Part shown: positions 55,109 to 63,465 of the stretch, one piece after another
Layout of the letters: every line of letters begins with the position of its first letter
Numbering within the stretch: the stretch's first letter is position 1
Source: Saprospiraceae bacterium
GTDB taxonomy: Bacteria; Bacteroidota; Bacteroidia; Chitinophagales; Saprospiraceae
Direction: 5' to 3'
Assembly (NCBI GenBank): GCA_028285085.1
Contig: JANQQI010000047.1
Span: 186,001-250,000 of the forward strand
DNA length: 64,000 nucleotides
The notes under the pieces: generated by a model
Databases searched by the model: none
The model's input: only the letters and a program-made list of their open reading frames with translations
Told to the model about the DNA's origin: nothing
Position numbers and translations under genes: made by a program

Positions 55109-56012
55109 GCGTAGTTGTTTCGACTTGTTTGATAAAGATTTCGTTCAGGCTCGGCAGGATTTCGTTGAAGGCCTGGATTTGTACATTGGCTTCGATCAAG
55201 TAGCGCAACAAGGCATTAGCATCCGCGAAGCCATCATCCAATAGTTGTAAGGTGACGCTATCTTCTAGTGCTTCGAGAATACGAACACTATCACCAAGCC
55301 CCGAAGGCAATTGGCCTTTGAAGTCGACACGAAATAAATTTTCTTTGAACTGGTCTTTGATTGCTTTCACCTTGCCTTCCAGGACATTACTCCCTTGGTT
55401 AATCAGCACGATGTATTCGCAGATTTCTTCGACTTGTTCCATTCGGTGTGTGGAAAAAATGATGCCGGTGCCTTTGCGATTCATTTCCGCGATTTCTGCT
55501 TTGATCAGATTCGTATTGAGTGGATCTAGTCCAGAAAAGGGCTCGTCGAGGATTAATAATTCCGGCTCGTGGACAACGGTCGCGATAAACTGAATCTTTT
55601 GCTGCATCCCCTTTGATAGCTCTTCGACTTTCTTGTTCCACCAGTCTTCAATTTCAAACTTTTCGAACCAATAGCCGATCTTTTGTCGCGCCTCGGCTTT
55701 ACTCAGGTCCTTCAACTGGGCGAGATAGAGTAGGAGTTCTCCCACTTTCATTTTTTTGTACAACCCTCGTTCTTCGGGCATGTAACCAATTTGTGAAGGA
55801 TGAGAACGATTGAGAGGTTCGCCGTTGAAATAGACTTGTCCTGAGTCGGCACCCGTAATGGTGGTAATGATGCGAATCAATGATGTTTTCCCGGCCCCAT
55901 TGGGACCTAATAAGCCAAAAATACTGCCTTTGGGCATGGAAAAACTGACGGTGTCCACCGCGCGGTGAGCCCCATAGGTCTTTGTGACCTTGTCGATTTG
56001 GAGGATGTTCAT
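55101..56012 (-). CDS. ABC transporter ATP-binding protein
   Basis: I choose the ATG at 56012 (303 residues; MNILQIDKVTKTYG). Walker A GPNGAGKT is at 36-43, the signature ELSKGMQQK and Walker B LLILDEPFSGLDP follow, and the C-terminal part resembles NatA/ABC-2 drivers (SVRILEALEDSVTLQLL). It powers the permease encoded downstream; the reading frames overlap by eight bases. Confidence 0.93.
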   Translation of the reverse strand: MNILQIDKVTKTYGAHRAVDTVSFSMPKGSIFGLLGPNGAGKTSLIRIITTITGADSGQVYFNGEPLNRSHPSQIGYMPEERGLYKKMKVGELLLYLAQLKDLSKAEARQKIGYWFEKFEIEDWWNKKVEELSKGMQQKIQFIATVVHEPELLILDEPFSGLDPLNTNLIKAEIAEMNRKGTGIIFSTHRMEQVEEICEYIVLINQGSNVLEGKVKAIKDQFKENLFRVDFKGQLPSGLGDSVRILEALEDSVTLQLLDDGFADANALLRYLIEANVQIQAFNEILPSLNEIFIKQVETTTHE

Positions 56013-56055
56013 ATTTTTACCGTAAGCAATTTGAGCATTCAAATAGTCATCTCGA

Positions 56056-56069
56056 TCCTATGCATAGGA
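56056..56069. promoter_or_regulatory. Perfect 14-bp palindrome before the ABC operon
   Basis: TCCTATGCATAGGA is its own complement, and is followed by AATGG/CCATT arms at 56068-56081. It lies 44-57 bases upstream of the ABC ATPase start on the minus strand, a good place for an operator. Confidence 0.4.
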
Positions 56070-56280
56070 ATGGAATCCCATTGGATTTTGTATCTTCCAA
56101 TGTTAATGCCGTCCAAGTTGCGACTAATGCGAGGATATGAGGAATATTTTGTAAAAAATTTAGAAAATGACCTCTCCACAGATTAGTTGTAATTGATAGT
56201 ATTTAAATGCGAATGCCCATAATGTAGTTCGTCCGGCATTATCATCAAGCTAAAATTCTATCTACCAAGGCAATTATTCG

Positions 56281-57204
56281 ATGAACCCAAGCAAGTCAAA
56301 ATGGTATATCATCGCAAATCCGGTCGCAGGCAAAGGAAAAGTCGGCCGTACCCTGGCCGCTATCCGTGAGCAATTAAATGCTTTGGGATTTGATTATCAT
56401 TTACAAGCCACTACCGCTCAATCACAGGCTACAGAACTTGCGTATGCAGCCGCTCAGGAAGGGTATACTCAAATTATGGCCATCGGCGGTGATGGCACTA
56501 ACAACGAAGCGCTTAATGGCTTAATGCAGCTTGATCCCAAAGAAAGAGCGGCCTTAACCTATACCCTGTTGCCGCTCGGCACAGGTAATGATTGGATCAA
56601 AACGCACCGCATCCCTAAGCGATGGCCAGATTGGCTGCGGGCCTTACCCCAAGCGCAGCGGAAAGCACACGATATGGGCTTAGTCCGTTTTGCTGCGCCG
56701 AGTGGTGTTGGCAAGCGCTATTTTGCCAACGTGGCTGGCATGGCTTACGATGCTTATGTCGTACAGCAAAGTGTTCGTCAACCTCGGTTTCCCTATTTGC
56801 TCTTAACCCTGAAGTGTCTCTTTGAATATACTTTACCTACTGCCAGGATTTCTTTTCAAGAACAGGAAATCGTTGATCGGGTTTACACCATCAATGTTGG
56901 GATTTGTCGATATTCCGGCGGTGGGATGCAATTGGTACCACATGCTGATCCCCAGCTAGGGCAATTGGCATTGACTATCGTTCGGGGATTAAGTGTCCCC
57001 AAAGTGATTTTAAATACGTCGCATTTGTATTCGGGCAAACTCGATCGATTATCCGAAGTAAGTTTACATCACTGTGTAAGTATCGAGGTTGATGGATTGG
57101 AGGAGGCGATTGGGCTGGAGGTTGACGGGGAGTATTTGGGCGTGACGCCGGTCGCTTTTGAAATTATTCCTAAGGCGATACACGTTTATGTGCCACCAGA
57201 ATAA
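56281..57204 (+). CDS. Diacylglycerol kinase family lipid kinase
   Basis: A 307-residue protein: IIANPVAGKGKVGRTL at the start, the catalytic loop GGDGTNNEALNGL, then LPLGTGNDWIKTHRIP and the GEYLGVTP end. These are the marks of the DagK/YegS-like lipid kinase family. It phosphorylates diacylglycerol or a related lipid, in membrane lipid recycling. It converges with the pseudouridine synthase gene. Confidence 0.92.
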   Translation: MNPSKSKWYIIANPVAGKGKVGRTLAAIREQLNALGFDYHLQATTAQSQATELAYAAAQEGYTQIMAIGGDGTNNEALNGLMQLDPKERAALTYTLLPLGTGNDWIKTHRIPKRWPDWLRALPQAQRKAHDMGLVRFAAPSGVGKRYFANVAGMAYDAYVVQQSVRQPRFPYLLLTLKCLFEYTLPTARISFQEQEIVDRVYTINVGICRYSGGGMQLVPHADPQLGQLALTIVRGLSVPKVILNTSHLYSGKLDRLSEVSLHHCVSIEVDGLEEAIGLEVDGEYLGVTPVAFEIIPKAIHVYVPPE

Positions 57205-57210
57205 TTAGAC

Positions 57211-58026
57211 TTATTTAAAATGCTTGAGCATAATGATCTCTTGCTGGGTGAGTAAGCGAAAATCTCCCCGTGATAAGTTCTTCTTGGTCAAGCCTGCGTA
57301 GTAGGTGCGGTCGAGACGTTGAATCTCGTAGCCTAATGTTTGAAATAGCCGTTGGATCACCCGAGGGCGATTCGAGCGAATCTCCAGAGCCACTTCATTT
57401 GGTGTTTGGCTATCAATGTAGTCAATGGTTTTGACTTTAATAAGGCCATCATCTAGTTCTACACCCGCCAGTACTTTGGTAATATCCGCTTTGGCGAAAG
57501 AAGCCGTTAAAACCACATGATAGAATTGTTGGATAGGACGAGCTGGATCACTCAACCGGGTGATCAGCGCTTGATCATTGGTGAGGACTAACAAGCCTGC
57601 GGTATGGTGATCGAGTTGGTCGATGGGGGAGACAGGCGTTTTGATGTTGTCTTTGATGAGATCGCTCGCCAAGGGGCGATCTAGATCAGGCTGCGGATGG
57701 GTTAAGCAGTATTTTGGCTTATTGATCAGTACGTAAACTGGTGCAATCTGCGGCTTGACAATCGATTCTTGAAACCGGACTTCGTCCTTGGCGTGTACCA
57801 GAAAACCAATATCAGTTACAACTTCACCGTTTACTTGGACGAGGCCCGCCTGAATATGACTAGCCATTTGGCGGCGGGAACCCAGGCCACAATGCGCTAA
57901 GTACTTATTGAGGCGCATCCCGGCGGCTAGCTGTGCTTCGATATCTAAAGGAGCCTCTACGGGACGAGGAGGCTTCGCCCGAAATCCTGCGTCGGTTTTC
58001 TTGAATGACCGTTTTTTCTTTTTCAT
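57211..58026 (-). CDS. RsuA/RluB-family pseudouridine synthase
   Basis: A 271-residue protein with a basic N-terminal extension, an S4 RNA-binding domain (MRLNKYLAHCGLGSRRQMASHIQAGLVQVNG) and the catalytic block DQLDHHTAGLLVLTND, in which the Asp of QLD is the active residue. The usual GRLD appears here as DQLD; the Asp itself is kept. It makes pseudouridine in rRNA, probably 23S. Upstream on the same strand is dnaB, 3 bp away. Confidence 0.9.
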   Translation of the reverse strand: MKKKKRSFKKTDAGFRAKPPRPVEAPLDIEAQLAAGMRLNKYLAHCGLGSRRQMASHIQAGLVQVNGEVVTDIGFLVHAKDEVRFQESIVKPQIAPVYVLINKPKYCLTHPQPDLDRPLASDLIKDNIKTPVSPIDQLDHHTAGLLVLTNDQALITRLSDPARPIQQFYHVVLTASFAKADITKVLAGVELDDGLIKVKTIDYIDSQTPNEVALEIRSNRPRVIQRLFQTLGYEIQRLDRTYYAGLTKKNLSRGDFRLLTQQEIIMLKHFK

Positions 58027-58029
58027 CGC

Positions 58030-59562
58030 TTAAAATGGAATATCGTCATCATTGATCCGCGATGAGCGTGTGATGATATTCGATTGGGGGCTGGCGAGAT
58101 TAGCCGGATCTGTTCCGCCACCTAGCTCATCAAAGTTAGGATCATCCAGATCAGAGAACTTCGCGTATTGATCGGTAAACTTCAGCTTCACCGTTTTCAG
58201 AGCACCATTTCGGTGTTTGGCAACGATAATTTCGCCCACCCCTTTGAGTGAGTTACCCTCTTCATCTTCCAGAATTTGATAGTATTCGGGACGGTAGATG
58301 AAGGATACGATATCTGCATCTTGTTCGATCGCGCCCGACTCCCTCAAATCCGACAATTGTGGTCGCTTCGACCCGCCTCGAGTTTCCACCGCACGACTCA
58401 GCTGAGATAGTGCAATCACCGGTACGCTGAGCTCCTTGGCTAGCCCTTTCAGCGCCCGTGAAATCGAGCTAATTTCCTGCTCACGGTTACCGCCTTTCTT
58501 TTGGTCGCCGCCACCGGTCATTAGCTGAAGGTAATCAATAATGACAAGTTGAATATCGTGTTGCATCTTCAGGCGGCGACACTTTGCCCGGAGTTCAAAA
58601 ACGTTGATGCCCGGAGTATCGTCGATATAAATGGGTACTTCGCTCATCTTTTCAATGGCACTGTGCAATTGTTGCCATTCATAATCCTCCAATTGGCCGT
58701 TACGGAGTTTACTACCCGAGATTTCAGCTTCGAGTGAGATCAGACGTTGTACCAACTGAAGATTGGACATTTCCAAAGAGAAAAAGGCGACCCCTTTATT
58801 AAAATCCATAGCGGCGTTACGCGCTAGTGCGAGCGTGAAGCTAGTTTTACCCATACCCGGCCGAGCCGCCACAATGATTAAATCTGAAGGCTGCCAACCG
58901 GAGGTCAGTCGATCCAAATCGGTGAAACCGGTAGGGACACCAGTCAGTCCTTCTTCCTTCTGAGACATTTCCTCTAACTGCTTAAGGGCGCGACTGGCGA
59001 GTGTGCCCATGCTTTCGTAACCGCGGCTCAAGTTCTGCTGGGTAATAGAAAATAAGCCCTGCTCCGCATCATCGAGGAGCTGGAAAACATCTGTCGTATC
59101 CTCGAAGGCGTCGCGAATGACTTTGGTGGAGACACGAATTAATTCGCGTTGGATATGCTTTTGCGCAATGATTCGCGCATGGTATTCAATATTGGCTGCA
59201 GAAGCGACACGGTTGGTCAATTCAACGAGGTAGTAAGGGCCGCCGACTTTTTCGAGATCACCGCCCTTTTTGAGTTCTTCGGTGACGGTTAGGAGATCGA
59301 CGGGTTGCGTTTTTTCGAAGAGGCGGAGCATCGCCCGGTATACCATTTGGTGCCCGTCGGAGTAAAAACTCTCAGGACGCAAGATATCTAGAACAATAGG
59401 CAATGCATCTTTATCGAGCATCAAAGCACCAAGCACTGCCTCTTCGAGCGGCAATGCCTGTGGCTGGACCTTTCCGAATACATAATTCGATAGATCATTC
59501 CCCTTCTTGTTCTTATCCCGAAATGGAATAGATGTCTTGACCGGTTTTGAAGTGTCGGACAT
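58030..59562 (-). CDS. dnaB: Replicative DNA helicase DnaB
   Basis: A 510-residue protein: an N-terminal helical domain (QALPLEEAVLGALMLDKDALPIVLDILRPESFYSDGHQMVYRAMLRLFEKTQPVDLLTV) and a RecA-like domain with Walker A ARPGMGKTS, IDYLQLM and the SRAVETRGG and DLRESGAIEQDADIV motifs. It unwinds DNA at replication forks. It lies directly beside the DnaA-box cluster. Confidence 0.97.
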   Translation of the reverse strand: MSDTSKPVKTSIPFRDKNKKGNDLSNYVFGKVQPQALPLEEAVLGALMLDKDALPIVLDILRPESFYSDGHQMVYRAMLRLFEKTQPVDLLTVTEELKKGGDLEKVGGPYYLVELTNRVASAANIEYHARIIAQKHIQRELIRVSTKVIRDAFEDTTDVFQLLDDAEQGLFSITQQNLSRGYESMGTLASRALKQLEEMSQKEEGLTGVPTGFTDLDRLTSGWQPSDLIIVAARPGMGKTSFTLALARNAAMDFNKGVAFFSLEMSNLQLVQRLISLEAEISGSKLRNGQLEDYEWQQLHSAIEKMSEVPIYIDDTPGINVFELRAKCRRLKMQHDIQLVIIDYLQLMTGGGDQKKGGNREQEISSISRALKGLAKELSVPVIALSQLSRAVETRGGSKRPQLSDLRESGAIEQDADIVSFIYRPEYYQILEDEEGNSLKGVGEIIVAKHRNGALKTVKLKFTDQYAKFSDLDDPNFDELGGGTDPANLASPQSNIITRSSRINDDDIPF

Positions 59563-59675
59563 AATTTAGCAGTTGATCGTAATTAAGGCTCCTCCAGTGC
59601 GGTTTTCTATCATAGTACAACGAGCAAAGCTAATTTTAAATCCTAAGATTTTCTAACTAACTGCCTTTTGAACAA

Positions 59676-59737
59676 TTATCCACATTTGTGGAAAACTTTC
59701 GAAAGAATTGTGGAAAACATGTGGAAGATGTGGATTA
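59676..59737. promoter_or_regulatory. Cluster of DnaA-box-like sites
   Basis: Starting with TTATCCACA (59676-59684), the cluster holds TGTGGAAAA at 59687 and 59709, TGTGGAAGA at 59720 and TGTGGATTA at 59729. Four of the five are within one base of the consensus, in about 60 bases. A second perfect box follows at 59797. Confidence 0.6.
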
Positions 59738-59740
59738 CTA

Positions 59741-59769
59741 AAAAGGCGATTTAGTACAAATCGCCTTTT
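59741..59769. terminator. Strong hairpin within the origin-like region
   Basis: AAAAGGCGATTT (59741-59752) and its exact complement (59758-59769) flank the loop AGTAC. The A-run and T-run at the ends make it look like a bidirectional terminator, perhaps insulating the origin from transcription. Confidence 0.6.
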
Positions 59770-60022
59770 ATAGTCTGTCTTTTATTTAAATAAAAATTAT
59801 CCACATATTTACTCACAAGTATTTGAGTACAGTCTTTTGAAAACGAACAAATAAATATGGTTTAATTAAATTCGTACTCAAAATAGATCATCTCATTTCT
59901 TGAACCCAATTGCACTAAGCAACAATGTGTATAAAAAATCACATTTAATTTATCTTAATACAAAGAGTGGTTCTGTTGTTTTTGTTTGATGATTATAGTA
60001 AAATAAACAAAAAATGGCAGTA

Positions 60023-60697
60023 TTACAAATTGTCACGACGCTTCTTAGCCACTTGTACCTTTTCCTTTTGAGCTTTGATTTGTGCTTCTAACTCCTCTTG
60101 TTCCAGTTCATTCGTCTCGATATTTGCTTTTGCTTTCTCAATTTTTTTCTCGGCCTGTTCAATATCGTTATGGTAGCGCTTGTTAGATTTCTTCAGACGC
60201 TTCATATCCGATTCCATTTTCTTCAAATTATTTTCTTCCAATTTCAGTGCATTATTAGCTGATTGACGACTAACATCCAAGGCAAAGCGATTGAGTAACT
60301 GCTGTGCACCTTGATACTGCTCTGGATGTTGATTGCTGGATACATAACCTTCCGTGCCCAAATTAAACCAAACCGTTAGGATAATATCATCTCCTGATTC
60401 CGCAAAAATGGCGTAGACATCTACGGGATCAATTCCACCGACAGAGGCAATTTCTGCATCATCCGAAAACCATTCATCTTTGCGTTTGACCTTCTTCGTT
60501 TTCGACTTATAGCCCTTCATGAATTTCTTCCAGAGCTTCTCTACTGTTTTTGCATCAGTATTCAGCAAATCAATGCTCAGAGCATTATTAATACCCTGAC
60601 TCATGGCGCGTTCCTCTTCGGTAACTTGTGCCTGGAGTGAGGTGAAAAAGGTGCTCAGAAAGCAAAAAATCAGGAGGAAAGTATATTGCTTTTTCAT
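60023..60697 (-). CDS. Secreted protein with long C-terminal coiled coil
   Basis: I choose the ATG at 60697 (224 residues), which gives a signal peptide (MKKQYTFLLIFCFLSTFFTSLQAQ). The middle domain (LSIDLLNTDAKTVEKLWKKFMKGYKSKTKKVKRKDEWFSDD) is of a type seen in Bacteroidota hypothetical proteins and the tail (ANNALKLEENNLKKMESDMKRLKKSNKRYHN onward) is a coiled coil rich in Lys and Glu. No function is known. Divergent from the OmpA gene. Confidence 0.75.
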   Translation of the reverse strand: MKKQYTFLLIFCFLSTFFTSLQAQVTEEERAMSQGINNALSIDLLNTDAKTVEKLWKKFMKGYKSKTKKVKRKDEWFSDDAEIASVGGIDPVDVYAIFAESGDDIILTVWFNLGTEGYVSSNQHPEQYQGAQQLLNRFALDVSRQSANNALKLEENNLKKMESDMKRLKKSNKRYHNDIEQAEKKIEKAKANIETNELEQEELEAQIKAQKEKVQVAKKRRDNL

Positions 60698-60730
60698 TTT
60701 TAAGAGTTTACATGTTGGTGAAATAAATAA

Positions 60731-60738
60731 TACTTTTG
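60731..60738 (+). promoter_or_regulatory. -7 element before the OmpA/PD40 gene
   Basis: TACTTTTG matches TAnnTTTG, with TTTA at 60707-60710 20 bases upstream. It leaves a leader of about 65 bases to the start at 60807. Confidence 0.4.
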
Positions 60739-60806
60739 AAAATAGTAGCACAATTTTTGTAGCTATTTACTGTTATCACAAGCCTAAAATATCAAAAAAC
60801 ACCATA

Positions 60807-62789
60807 ATGAAGCAACTGCATTTGCTTTTGATACTAGCTGCTTTATGGGGTAGTAATGACCTGCTTGCTCAAAATACACATCTCAAAAAAGCGAACAAAC
60901 TCTTCAAGCTGGACCGCTTCGCAGAGGCGATTGATCATTACGAGGCGGGCTTGGTTTCGGACGCTAGCCTATCCGCACAAACGAAATTAGCCTACTGTTA
61001 TCGTATGACGAATCGGACGCAAGATGCCGAAAGAGTATACGCTGAGATTGTCGTTCAGGAACGCGCCAAACCAATTACTGTATTCTATTATGCCGAATCT
61101 TTAATGGGAAATGGCAAGTACGACGAGGCCCGATCCTGGTTTTTGAAATACAAAGAACTTAATCCTAAAGACGAACGAGCAAGCGAAATGGTCACAGCTT
61201 GTGAGCGTGTAAAATTTATTGAACCCTATTTTGGGGAGGTGCAAATCACCCCATTTCCACATAATTCCTCGGCCGATGAGCATTCGGCGCTTTATTTTCG
61301 AAACGGTATTGTTTTTTCCTCGGACCGGGAATCTCGCCGGAATTTACTCAAGCAAAAGTCAGGCTGGACCGGGCGGGATTATCAACGTATTTATTACTCA
61401 GAGTATACCGCTTCGGAAGAGTTTAGCCCTCCTAAAGGCTTTTCCAAAAAACTCAACGAACTGAACAAGCACTGTGGACCAGTTACTTTTGATGGGGACG
61501 GCCAATTGGCGGTTTTCACTCGGACGGGGATTCACGCCGCTCGGGATGAAGTGTATCACATGCAACTTTACAGTGCAGTGTCAGAAAATGGTGGGCGTTG
61601 GAAAAAAGTGAAGCGGTTATCATTTTGTAAAAAAGAACACAATTATATGCATCCGGCCCTCTCTCCTGATGGCCAATACTTATTTTTTGTATCAGATCGA
61701 CCGGGCGGACAAGGCGGAACGGATCTTTACGTATCTGAACGCAAGGGCAAAGAGTGGAGTCGTCCACGTAATCTGGGGCCAACGATTAATACGAATGGAC
61801 ACGAAGGTTTTCCTTTTGTAGCTGCAGATGGTAAATTGTATTTCTGTTCGAAAGGACATCCCGGATTTGGTGGCTTTGATATCTATTTTTCTACGATCGA
61901 TCCTGCCGGAACTTGGTCCACACCAGTGAATGTGGGGGCTCCGATTAATAGTTCTTACGATGATATCTCAATTTCATTGCGAGCTGATGCGCGTAGTGGG
62001 TTGTTTTCGTCTTCACGCGAAGGTGGCGACGATGATATCTACTTTTTTCGAATCACCGATCAGACTTTAGTAAATACTCAGCATAATGAGATCACCGCTC
62101 AAAGTGGAAATCAAGACATCCCAACGCCACAAGCCGTAGCACTTTCTGAATCACCTGCTCCGTCTTCAGGAACTAATGATTCTACCTTAGAAAGTGAAAT
62201 TTTGGAGCCGAAAGGATTGGAGTACGAAGTGGAGGCACCCTATGAAGGTTCGGCGCTACAGATTGTGGATGTCGCAGATAGCTTGGAGGTGCAAATGACT
62301 GAAACTCCGGCTCCTTTGGATGATCAACTGACCGAAGACCTTCAGCCTGAGATGATGGATCACGAAATAGCGCCGGCCAATGGTATTACTATTGTCGATG
62401 GTTTTTTACAACGTGGGCAAGATATTCGAGGTGAAAGCTATACTATTCCAGATATTGAATACGCACCGGGGTCATTTTTACTCTCCGGTACTTGTACTCG
62501 AGCGCTGCTACCACTGGTAGATTTATTGAATAAATACCCCCGACTCCGCTTGGAAATCAGTGGACATACCTCTAGCCCAGGTACTACAGCCGATAATCAA
62601 AAACTATCCCAGCAACGCGCCCAGGCGATTGTGGCTTATCTAATGTATAAAGGTGTTCCGCGTGATCGGCTTGATGCCGTTGGCTACGGAGAAAGCCTGC
62701 TGCTTAATCAATGCGCTGATGGTGTCAACTGCTCCGAAGCCGCACATAAAGTCAATGAGCGGATTGAGATTCGAGTTTTAGATTGGTGA
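60807..62789 (+). CDS. OmpA-family envelope protein with TPR and PD40 repeats
   Basis: I choose the ATG at 60807 (660 residues), which gives a signal peptide (MKQLHLLLILAALWGSNDLLAQ). It has TPR helices (about 25-130), PD40 blades (SPDGQYLFFVSDRPGGQGGTDLYVSE, ADGKLYFCSKGHPGFGGFDIYF), a low-complexity acidic linker (about 425-530) and an OmpA domain (ISGHTSSPGTTADNQKLSQQRAQAIVAYL, VNERIEIRV). Similar in build to the protein at 37246, but without the SPOR-like end. A PorE-like or cell-wall anchor role is likely. Confidence 0.88.
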   Translation: MKQLHLLLILAALWGSNDLLAQNTHLKKANKLFKLDRFAEAIDHYEAGLVSDASLSAQTKLAYCYRMTNRTQDAERVYAEIVVQERAKPITVFYYAESLMGNGKYDEARSWFLKYKELNPKDERASEMVTACERVKFIEPYFGEVQITPFPHNSSADEHSALYFRNGIVFSSDRESRRNLLKQKSGWTGRDYQRIYYSEYTASEEFSPPKGFSKKLNELNKHCGPVTFDGDGQLAVFTRTGIHAARDEVYHMQLYSAVSENGGRWKKVKRLSFCKKEHNYMHPALSPDGQYLFFVSDRPGGQGGTDLYVSERKGKEWSRPRNLGPTINTNGHEGFPFVAADGKLYFCSKGHPGFGGFDIYFSTIDPAGTWSTPVNVGAPINSSYDDISISLRADARSGLFSSSREGGDDDIYFFRITDQTLVNTQHNEITAQSGNQDIPTPQAVALSESPAPSSGTNDSTLESEILEPKGLEYEVEAPYEGSALQIVDVADSLEVQMTETPAPLDDQLTEDLQPEMMDHEIAPANGITIVDGFLQRGQDIRGESYTIPDIEYAPGSFLLSGTCTRALLPLVDLLNKYPRLRLEISGHTSSPGTTADNQKLSQQRAQAIVAYLMYKGVPRDRLDAVGYGESLLLNQCADGVNCSEAAHKVNERIEIRVLDW

Positions 62790-62868
62790 TGTAAAAAGGA
62801 TTTTGAATGCTCCACTGTGTTCAAGTACCTTTGTGGGGATATTGCACGAATTTCAAAATCAATCAGCG

Positions 62869-63465
62869 ATGCCCCGAACTGCTCTTACTTCCGAGTTTAA
62901 AAAGGCCATTAGCACCCTCCCGGCTAAGGAAAAGGATAAATTATTGTATCGACTGTTGGCTAAAGAACCTGCTCTGGTGGCCAAATTATCGTTTGAACTA
63001 CTTGAAGGTGGGGATACCACTGAGCAACGTCGAGAAGAGATCGAAGAAAATATCAATCGTTATTTGGAGCGTTATCAATCCTTTTACTACTCACCGGGTT
63101 ATTTGTTGCTGGAACTAAGGGAAATGAGCGGGATGATCAATCGCCATGTGAAAACCACCAAGGACAAATTCGGAGAGATTTATCTCAACTTTTTGATGTT
63201 GAACACGGCGATGACTTTTTTTGGCGATCAAATTCGTGAAGCCTCCGCTTATCGGGCGCGCACCTTCAATGAATACCTCGTGAAGCGCGCCCTGAAGTTG
63301 CTAAATCTCATGATGAAACTACACGAAGACTATGTCATGGAGTTTGCCACGCCCATGCGTGCCCTGGGGAATCACATCAAAGAAACACCGACCTTAATGA
63401 AAACGGCTACCAACCAAGGACTAGATATCAACTGGTTGTTAGAAGGAGAATTACCTGATTACTAG
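62869..63465 (+). CDS. Hypothetical helical protein
   Basis: I choose the ATG at 62869 (198 residues; MPRTALTSEFKKAISTLPAKEKDKLLYRLLAKEP). The protein is almost all helix, with no signal peptide or membrane segment, and ends with DINWLLEGELPDY. No family is recognised. Its stop (63463-63465) overlaps the stop of the convergent PycTM gene in the sequence CTAG. Confidence 0.7.
   Translation: MPRTALTSEFKKAISTLPAKEKDKLLYRLLAKEPALVAKLSFELLEGGDTTEQRREEIEENINRYLERYQSFYYSPGYLLLELREMSGMINRHVKTTKDKFGEIYLNFLMLNTAMTFFGDQIREASAYRARTFNEYLVKRALKLLNLMMKLHEDYVMEFATPMRALGNHIKETPTLMKTATNQGLDINWLLEGELPDY

Larger units (their letters stand above)
59563..60022. other. Candidate replication origin: DnaA-box cluster and AT-rich stretch
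   Basis: No gene is found in this 460-bp region between dnaB and the coiled-coil protein gene. It holds perfect TTATCCACA boxes at 59676-59684 and 59797-59805, and near-matches on the other strand: TGTGGAAAA (59687-59695, 59709-59717) and TGTGGATTA (59729-59737). A strong hairpin lies in between (59741-59769). The rest, 59806-60020, is AT-rich, as a DNA unwinding element would be. Confidence 0.55.
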
